DNA from: an uncultured Clostridia bacterium
Lineage (GTDB): Bacteria > Bacillota > Clostridia > Christensenellales > Borkfalkiaceae
NCBI GenBank assembly: GCA_934272745.1
Contig: CAKQSI010000001.1
Coordinates: forward strand, 1 to 64,000
DNA length: 64,000 bases
Direction of reading: 5' to 3'
The translations under genes and the position numbers were made by a program. Positions 58,577 through 64,000 of the stretch are shown piece after piece (within the stretch, counting starts at the first letter, position 1; each line of letters begins with the position of its first letter). A model generated the notes under the pieces. That model had not been told where the DNA came from. It saw only the letters and a list, made by a program, of their open reading frames with translations, and ran no database searches.

Positions 58577-58748
58577 TTGCAATCCTCCGATTTTTACAGT
58601 CCTCCGAAAATCGCGCACGATCCGGATTTTACAGCGCGCTCACAACGCTAAAGTATGCGAAAACCGCGGAACGTCCCTCAAAAATCGTAACGTTCCGCGG
58701 CAATTTACGCTTTCCGCAATTCCCGGACGCCCGCCCGAAAATTGCTGT

Positions 58749-58949
58749 TTATTCTACTTCGTAACCCTGTTTTACCACGGCGTCTTTCAACGCGGCAAGG
58801 TCGGCGGTTCCGTCGGTAACGACTACCGCCTGTTCCTTTTCGTGATCGGCAGTCGCCGATTTTACGCCGGGAACGGCAAGCAGCGCGTTCTTCACGCGCC
58901 CTTCGCAATGAGCGCACATCATGCCTTTGACTTTCAACGTAATTTCCAT
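58749..58949 (-). CDS. copZ: Possible separate CopZ copper chaperone from an internal in-frame start (66 aa)
   Basis: Within copA, codon 798 is ATG at 58949, preceded by AAGGAG with six bases of spacing, as strong a ribosome site as any in this window. The resulting 66-residue protein (MEITLKVKGMMCAHC...QGYEVE) is exactly the size and fold of stand-alone CopZ: HMA domain with the copper motif MCAHC and the usual C-terminal Tyr-Glu-Val. The linker upstream is charged and non-conserved, so the two genes may have fused by loss of the copA stop. Whether free CopZ is made, and whether the ATPase terminus still delivers copper, cannot be seen from sequence. Confidence 0.55.
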   Translation of the reverse strand: MEITLKVKGMMCAHCEGRVKNALLAVPGVKSATADHEKEQAVVVTDGTADLAALKDAVVKQGYEVE

Positions 58950-61340
58950 ATCGTTCTCCTTCCCTTCGGCGCTTGCCGAAAGGTCTTTATTTTTTCGATT
59001 TTCAGCGGACGTATCGCATTTTCCGGCACAAGCAACGCCTTTTTCGTTGCCCGAATCGCCGTCTATGCCGCCCTCGCTTCCCGCCCGTTTTTCGGGTTTG
59101 AAAAAGTTCAGCCGGAGCGCGTTCATCACCACGCAGAAACTGGAAAGGCTCATCGCGGCGGCGCCGAACATCGGCTGGAACACTCCGCAGATAGAGAGCG
59201 GAATGCACACCACGTTGTAGAAAAACGCCCAGAACAGGTTTTCGCGAATATTTTTCAGCGTCGCTTTGCCAAGACGAATGGCGGTCACGGCGTCGCTTAA
59301 ACTGCTTTTCACCAGCACGACGTCCGCCGCGTCCACCGCGACGTCCGCCCCGGCGCCGATGGCAATCCCGACGTCCGCACGGGTCAGCGCGGGCGCGTCG
59401 TTGATACCGTCGCCCACCATGGCGACGACGCCCTTTTCCTTAAACTTACGGACGGCTTCTTCCTTTCCGTCCGGCAGAACGCCGGCAATCACTTCGTCCA
59501 CCCCGCAGGAAGCGGCAATCGCGCGCGCGGTGCGTTCGTTATCCCCGGTCAGCATGACCGTGCGGATTCCCATCTTTTTCAGCGAAGCGATCGCGGCAGC
59601 GCTGTCTTCCTTGACGACGTCCGCCACGGCGATGATGCCCAAAAACCTGCCGTCTTCCGCAAAAAACAGCGGCGTTTTACCCTGATTTGCCAGATTTTCC
59701 GCAAGCGAAGCGGCATCTTCCGACAATAAAACGTAGTCCGAAATCAACTTTTCGTTGCCGCCGGCAAGCGTTTTCCCGCCGCGAACCGCCGTCACGCCGC
59801 TGCCCGAAAGCGAGCGGAAGTCTTCGGTTTCGGCAAAAGCCACGCCGCGTTCCTCACAATAATTTATCACCGCTTTTGCCAGCGGATGCGCGCTTTTTTC
59901 TTCCAGTGCCGCGGCTGCGGAAAGCAACGCTTCCGCCGAGGCTCCTGCTGCGGGCAACACGTCCGTTACCTGCGGCGCGCCCTTGGTGATCGTCCCCGTC
60001 TTGTCCAGAACCACCGTCCTGACCTTGCCGGAAACCTCCATCGAAGCCGCCGTTTTGAACAGTACGCCGTTTCTTGCCCCGACGCCGCTGCCCACCATGA
60101 TCGCGACGGGAGTCGCAAGCCCCAGCGCGCACGGACAACTGATGACAAGCACCGTCACCGCGCGGGAAACGGCTTCCCCTACGGCAAGGCGGCACAACAG
60201 CCCGATGACGAGGGTCAGCAGGGACACCAGCAGTACGCAGGGCACAAACACGCCCGCCACTTTATCGGCGATCTTCGCGATCGGCGCTTTGGTTGCGGAA
60301 GCGTCTTCCACCATGCGAATGATTTTGGAAAGAGTGGTTTCCGCCCCGACGCCCGTCGCTTCGCATTGCAGATAGCCGGAAAGGTTGGCTGTCCCCGCAT
60401 AGACGCGGGCGTTCGCTTCCTTATCGACCGGCACGCTTTCGCCGGAAAGGGAGGATTCGTCCACCGCGCCGCTGCCGGAAAGCACTTTCCCGTCCACGGG
60501 AATGCGTTCCCCCGGGCGCACCGCAAACACGTCGCCGATGCGCACTTCGCTTGCGGGAATCACGGTTTCCTGCCCGTCCCGAAGAACGGTCGCGTTTTCG
60601 GGCGCAAGTTTCATCAATCCCCTGAGCGCGTCCGTCGTTTTGCCTTTGGCGCGCGCTTCGAGCAGTTTGCCGAGAGAAATGAGGGTGACGATCATTGCCG
60701 CAGACTCGAAATACAGCGAATGCAGCATATGGTGCGCCTGCATCATGCCCTCTTCGGTCATGGCGCCGGACTTGCCGATCATCACGAATAAAATATAAAC
60801 GCTGTACAAAAAGGATACGCCCGACCCCAGCGACACCAGAACGTCCATGTTCGGCGCGCCGTGACGAACGCTTTTCCAGCCGGATACGAAAAATTTACGG
60901 TTGATTACGAGGATAGGAACGGTCAGCAAAAGTTCCAGCAGTCCTACCGCTACGGGATTGTGGCGGAAGTACGCCGGCAGGGGGAAGTTCCACATCACAA
61001 ACCCCATGGAAACGTACATCAACAGAACAAGGAAACACAAAGAGGCGACCAGACGGACGACCAGCGTGCGGAATTCTCCGCCGCCGGCAACTTCCCCCTG
61101 ATCGCCTTTTCCTTTCAAATTTGCGGGCGTATTCTCCCCCGCGTTTTTCAGTTTGCAGCCGTAACCTGCCGCTTCTACCGCGGAAACGATCGCGTCCGCC
61201 GAAGCGACCCCTTCCACACCCATGCTGCCCGTGAGCAAATTGACCGAGCAGTCCGTAACGCCGTCGACTTTCCGCACCGCTTTTTCCACGCGGGCGCTGC
61301 ACGCTGCGCAGCTCATGCCCGTTACCGTGAAAGAAACCAT
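58749..61340 (-). CDS. copA: Copper-exporting P1B-type ATPase with an extra C-terminal CopZ-like domain (863 aa)
   Basis: Exports Cu+ from the cytoplasm. AAAGGAGG precedes the start at 61340. Domain order: N-terminal HMA domain with GMSCAACSARVEKA near 8, membrane helices, the TGES loop as SGESVP, the copper CPC motif ISCPCALGLATP near 410, phosphorylation site DKTGTITKGAPQ near 450, SAHPLAKAV, and GDGINDAPAL near 655. After the last helices (about 745) a Lys/Ser/Glu-rich linker with ACAGKC leads to a second HMA domain (797-863) with GMMCAHCEGRV, as in CopZ. The order is the reverse of most multi-HMA ATPases, which carry all such domains at the N-terminus. It lies downstream of csoR. Confidence 0.96.
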   Translation of the reverse strand: MVSFTVTGMSCAACSARVEKAVRKVDGVTDCSVNLLTGSMGVEGVASADAIVSAVEAAGYGCKLKNAGENTPANLKGKGDQGEVAGGGEFRTLVVRLVASLCFLVLLMYVSMGFVMWNFPLPAYFRHNPVAVGLLELLLTVPILVINRKFFVSGWKSVRHGAPNMDVLVSLGSGVSFLYSVYILFVMIGKSGAMTEEGMMQAHHMLHSLYFESAAMIVTLISLGKLLEARAKGKTTDALRGLMKLAPENATVLRDGQETVIPASEVRIGDVFAVRPGERIPVDGKVLSGSGAVDESSLSGESVPVDKEANARVYAGTANLSGYLQCEATGVGAETTLSKIIRMVEDASATKAPIAKIADKVAGVFVPCVLLVSLLTLVIGLLCRLAVGEAVSRAVTVLVISCPCALGLATPVAIMVGSGVGARNGVLFKTAASMEVSGKVRTVVLDKTGTITKGAPQVTDVLPAAGASAEALLSAAAALEEKSAHPLAKAVINYCEERGVAFAETEDFRSLSGSGVTAVRGGKTLAGGNEKLISDYVLLSEDAASLAENLANQGKTPLFFAEDGRFLGIIAVADVVKEDSAAAIASLKKMGIRTVMLTGDNERTARAIAASCGVDEVIAGVLPDGKEEAVRKFKEKGVVAMVGDGINDAPALTRADVGIAIGAGADVAVDAADVVLVKSSLSDAVTAIRLGKATLKNIRENLFWAFFYNVVCIPLSICGVFQPMFGAAAMSLSSFCVVMNALRLNFFKPEKRAGSEGGIDGDSGNEKGVACAGKCDTSAENRKNKDLSASAEGKENDMEITLKVKGMMCAHCEGRVKNALLAVPGVKSATADHEKEQAVVVTDGTADLAALKDAVVKQGYEVE

Positions 61341-61447
61341 GCTAAGCCTCCTTTATTTTTTCCCTGAAGGCAGACGAACCCCGCTGCGCCGAAACGCGGA
61401 ATTCCGCATTTCGTTTTGCGTGCAAAAGTTCCGCCGCGGCGGGATTT

Positions 61448-61774
61448 TTACTTCATCAATTTCTGAACCAGAGTCGCGAGATTGTTTGCCGCTTCCGCGT
61501 TGTCCTTTTTGAGTTCTTCCGCAACCGTGCTGCGAATGTGCATGGACAGCAGTTCGCGATTGAACGCGTTGATTGCCGCGTTGACCGCAGAAGTCTGAAT
61601 GAGCGTATCTGCGGGATCGGCGTCTTTTTCAATCATCGCCTGAATACCGCGCACCTGCCCTTCAATCCTTCTCAGGCGGTTGATAAGCGCTTTCTTTTCG
61701 TCCACGGGACGACGAACGCGCTTGGGTTTTTGCGTGGTGGTTGCTTCGGTCAAAACTTCTTTTTTACCTTTCAT
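61448..61774 (-). CDS. csoR: CsoR-family repressor of the copper operon, without cysteines (108 aa)
   Basis: Tetrameric helical DNA-binding repressor that releases DNA when its ligand binds. The start at 61774 (MKGKKEVL) has GGGAGG upstream; the longest open frame extends 33 codons further without support. The family core is intact: ALINRLRRIEGQVRGIQAMIEKD. The Cu+ ligands of CsoR are Cys, His and Cys with spacings 25 and 4. Here those positions are Pro54, His79 and Thr83, and the protein contains no cysteine at all. So although it precedes copA, it may not sense copper in the standard way. It is followed by copA after 107 bp. Confidence 0.9.
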   Translation of the reverse strand: MKGKKEVLTEATTTQKPKRVRRPVDEKKALINRLRRIEGQVRGIQAMIEKDADPADTLIQTSAVNAAINAFNRELLSMHIRSTVAEELKKDNAEAANNLATLVQKLMK

Positions 61775-61963
61775 GACGATCCTCCCGGGGCTTGCCCGAT
61801 ATCTGCAATGCCCGCTTAGTATATTCCCGGCAGAAACCGGAAAAGGTATGCCGCTTTTTTCTGCGCCTGCCAAACGACAGACCCGCCAAAAGAAGTTTTC
61901 CGAAAGGGCGTTTCCGCCGCTTTACAAACCCCCATTGATAGCATACCTGATTATCTTGTAAAG

Positions 61964-61992
61964 ATTGTATCTCTAAGGGGAAAGTTTGTCAA
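61964..61992 (-). promoter_or_regulatory. Promoter of csoR-copA
   Basis: On the minus strand perfect TTGACA (61992-61987), 17-bp spacer, TACAAT (61969-61964). About 180 nt separate it from csoR. I do not see the GC-rich palindrome usual for CsoR operators over the promoter. Confidence 0.7.
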
Positions 61993-62471
61993 GCGTTTTT
62001 ATAAAAACTTTCGAATATTTATTATATTTCTTGTTTTTCAAATTCGTTAAAAAATGCATTTTTTGGAAGAAAAAGCCCCGGTTTTTTGGAAGAAATGCAT
62101 ATTTTTTGCGGAATTCAACGCCGGCTCGCCCCTCGTTGAATGCAGAAATTTCCTTGAAGTTTTCGCCTTTAGATTTCGCAGCGGAATTCCGACATCTTTG
62201 CCCGTGCGGAAAACGGAAAACCCCTCCGCTTTTTGGGCGAAAAATCATTTTCCCCGAAAAATCTCCGCGGCAGTTTTGCCGCGGAGATATCTGTTTTCTA
62301 TAAAAAATAATACCTTGCACGAACGCTGCGGAAACGCAGATTCTCCTTGCGCAAATAGTTACACGGGCACGCGTTGCGTAATCACCTTGCACAAACGCCG
62401 CGGAAAACCGCAGACACGGTGTAAACGCCCGCACACAAACAAGAGTCGGCACGCAAACCGCGTAGATCCGC
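61993..62471. other. Intergenic region between yebC and csoR
   Basis: No gene is recognised. It contains the yebC terminator and a pair of related segments (ACCTTGCACGAACGCTGCGG near 62311 and ACCTTGCACAAACGCCGCGG near 62384). Confidence 0.6.
62261..62288 (-). terminator. Terminator after yebC
   Basis: ATCTCCGCGGCA-gttt-TGCCGCGGAGAT forms a 12-bp stem. On the minus strand it is followed by TTTTT. Confidence 0.75.
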
Positions 62472-63212
62472 TTAGTCCTCGTCCTCTTCTTCGGGCAGAA
62501 CGACGTTGTGCCAGACTTCCTGCACGTCGTCTAAGTCTTCCAAAAGGTCTACCATTTTCATAAACTTTGCGGTATCTTCTTCGGAAAGTTCCACCTTGTT
62601 CTGCGGAACCATCTGCACTTCCGCTTCCAGAAAGGAAAGGTTCTTTTCTTCCAGCGCCTTACGGACGGCGGAAAAATCGGAAGGGGTCGTGTAGACAATG
62701 AACGCGTCGTCCTCGGTCGCGACGTCGTCGGCGCCCGCTTCGATGGCGATCTCCATCATATCGTCTTCGGTAAGATTCGGGGTACGTTCTACAACCAGAA
62801 CGCCCTTTCTGTCGAACATAAACGCAACGCAGCCGGTCGCCCCCATAGCGCCGCCGCATTTATCGAACACGTGGCGCACGTCGCCCACGGTACGGTTTTT
62901 GTTGTCCGTCAGCGTTTCCACGATGACGGCGGACCCGCCCGCGCCGTAACCTTCGTACGTCAGAACTTCGTAATTGGTGCTGCTGAGTTCGCCCGCGGCT
63001 TTTTTAATACTGCGGATAATGTTGTCGTTGGGCATGTTTGCCGCTTTCGCTTTGGCGATCGCGTCGGCAAGTTTGGAGTTGACGTTGGGGTCGGAACCCA
63101 TTTTTGCCGCAACGGCGATTTCTCTGCCGATTTTGGTAAAGATTCTGCCGCGCGCAGCGTCCGCCTTGCCTTTTTTCGCCTGAATGTTATGCCATTTGGA
63201 ATGTCCCGACAT
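62472..63212 (-). CDS. yebC: YebC/PmpR family protein
   Basis: Widely conserved YebC/TACO1 family protein, which binds nucleic acid or the ribosome and helps translate stalling motifs or regulate genes. It begins with the family signature MSGHSKWHNIQAKKGKADA. Other marks are GRIFTKIGREI, GGAMGATGCVAFMFDRKGV, and the C-terminal MVPQNKVELSEED. Full length at 246 residues. It starts 12 bp after the TrmH-family methyltransferase gene. Confidence 0.95.
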   Translation of the reverse strand: MSGHSKWHNIQAKKGKADAARGRIFTKIGREIAVAAKMGSDPNVNSKLADAIAKAKAANMPNDNIIRSIKKAAGELSSTNYEVLTYEGYGAGGSAVIVETLTDNKNRTVGDVRHVFDKCGGAMGATGCVAFMFDRKGVLVVERTPNLTEDDMMEIAIEAGADDVATEDDAFIVYTTPSDFSAVRKALEEKNLSFLEAEVQMVPQNKVELSEEDTAKFMKMVDLLEDLDDVQEVWHNVVLPEEEDED

Positions 63213-63224
63213 AATAAAATTCTC

Positions 63225-63962
63225 CTATCTTTGATTGATTAAAGTGTATAAAATGACCGAAAGACTGATTGCCGCGTTCAGACTCTCCACGTTTTTCTCC
63301 ATCGGGAGAGAAACGGTTTTGTCCGCCGCGGCGGAAAGCTTATCGCTCACGCCGAAGGCTTCGCTCCCGACTACCAGACAAAAGGGCTTTTGCACCTTTG
63401 CCGAAAAGACGTTTTCGCCCGCCATATCGGTCACGACGACGGGGAGCGGACGGATAAGCGGCAGCAATTCCTCGCGCTTCCCTTCGGTCACGCGCACGAA
63501 ATAGATCCCGCTCATACTGCTGCGGATGACTTTCGGGGAAAAACAGTCGCAACAGTTTGCCGCAAAAACTCTTTTCACGCCGCAGGCTGCCGCCGTGCGG
63601 AGAATGGTACCGACGTTGCCGGGGTCGCGCAGCCCGTCGAGAAACAGACAGGTTTCTTTTGCCGGGCTGAGGTCTGCCGCCGGTTTTTTCAGTACGGCAA
63701 TCACCCCTTCCGGAGAAACTTCGTCCGAAAGTTTGGAAAACACCTCTTCCGAAACGGGAAAAGTCAACTTTTCGGGGAACTCCCCCGCAAGTTTTTCGGT
63801 CGCGAAAATCGTGACGATCTCCGCCCCGAGGGCAAGCCCCTCTCTGACCATCTTTTTCCCTTCGACGAGAAACAAGCCCTCGCCGTCACGGTATTTTTTT
63901 TCTTTCAAAGCCGCCGCCTGCCGGATTTTCGGGTTGGACAGCGACCGGATGGTTTCGCGCAT
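63225..63962 (-). CDS. TrmH (SpoU) family RNA 2'-O-methyltransferase
   Basis: SAM-dependent knotted-fold enzyme methylating the 2'-OH of rRNA or tRNA. The three SpoU motifs are seen: DGLRDPGNVGTILRTAAACG near 112, VVGSEAFGVSDKL near 192, and SLPMEKNVESLNAAISLSV near 217. An N-terminal substrate-recognition domain begins with SNPKIRQAAALKEKKYRDGEGLFLVEG, typical of the 23S rRNA 2'-O-methyltransferases of the RlmB/TsnR kind. 245 residues is full length. The start at 63962 has only a GGGG site. It heads an operon with yebC. Confidence 0.92.
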   Translation of the reverse strand: MRETIRSLSNPKIRQAAALKEKKYRDGEGLFLVEGKKMVREGLALGAEIVTIFATEKLAGEFPEKLTFPVSEEVFSKLSDEVSPEGVIAVLKKPAADLSPAKETCLFLDGLRDPGNVGTILRTAAACGVKRVFAANCCDCFSPKVIRSSMSGIYFVRVTEGKREELLPLIRPLPVVVTDMAGENVFSAKVQKPFCLVVGSEAFGVSDKLSAAADKTVSLPMEKNVESLNAAISLSVILYTLINQR

Positions 63963-64000
63963 AAAAACCCCGCTTATACGCGGAAAAGCCTTCCTTTATA

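Overview
This window looks like chromosome from an uncultured, spore-forming member of the Clostridia. The lineage is inferred from a yabP-yabQ-divIC cluster, Gram-positive type lipoproteins with lipobox cysteines and no outer-membrane genes, AAGGAGG ribosome sites, an OppABCDF operon, and base composition near 50% GC. A Christensenellales-like gut bacterium is possible, but sequence reading alone does not prove it. I saw no tRNA, rRNA, CRISPR array, transposase, integrase or phage gene.

Region 1 (1-30.4 kb) reads leftward and is the striking part. Downstream of a good promoter at 30.41-30.44 kb come a lipoprotein with an InlB-type repeat, a complete oligopeptide ABC transporter (OppA-B-C-D-F), a small membrane protein, a 2,565-residue surface subtilisin with PA, Big and BspA-type leucine-rich repeats, and four lipoproteins of 186, 848, 1,040 and 1,598 residues. 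A terminator near 1.3 kb closes the run. A separate promoter then drives a further lipoprotein with Cys-rich repeats that runs off the window. The simplest reading is a surface peptide-harvesting locus: the protease cleaves proteins outside the cell, Opp imports the peptides, and the lipoproteins act as unknown accessory or binding factors. Several Opp subunits carry unusual extra segments, and two of the lipoproteins are full-length paralogues of each other.

Region 2 (30.4-45.2 kb) is a mosaic of accessory genes separated by non-coding DNA rich in short tandem repeats. It holds a GH43-type glycosidase, two lipoproteins, a branched-chain aminotransferase, TrmO, the manganese exporter MntP, a low-molecular-weight tyrosine phosphatase, an acyltransferase-3 protein fused to a GLUG-like ectodomain, and a beta-helix protein resembling GH110. 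A roughly 20-bp element (core CGATTTTTGCAnAACGTAT) recurs in five intergenic places, three of them inside a tandem array.

Region 3 (45.2-64 kb) is housekeeping: maf-mreB, gyrB-gyrA, an M50-like protease with a Ppx/GppA phosphatase, the sporulation/division cluster yabP-yabQ-divIC, a HAD phosphatase, a lipoprotein hydrolase, csoR-copA, and trmH-yebC. Two things stand out in the copper operon. The CopA ATPase ends in a CopZ-like domain that has its own perfect ribosome site and start codon in frame. The CsoR-type repressor has no cysteine at all.
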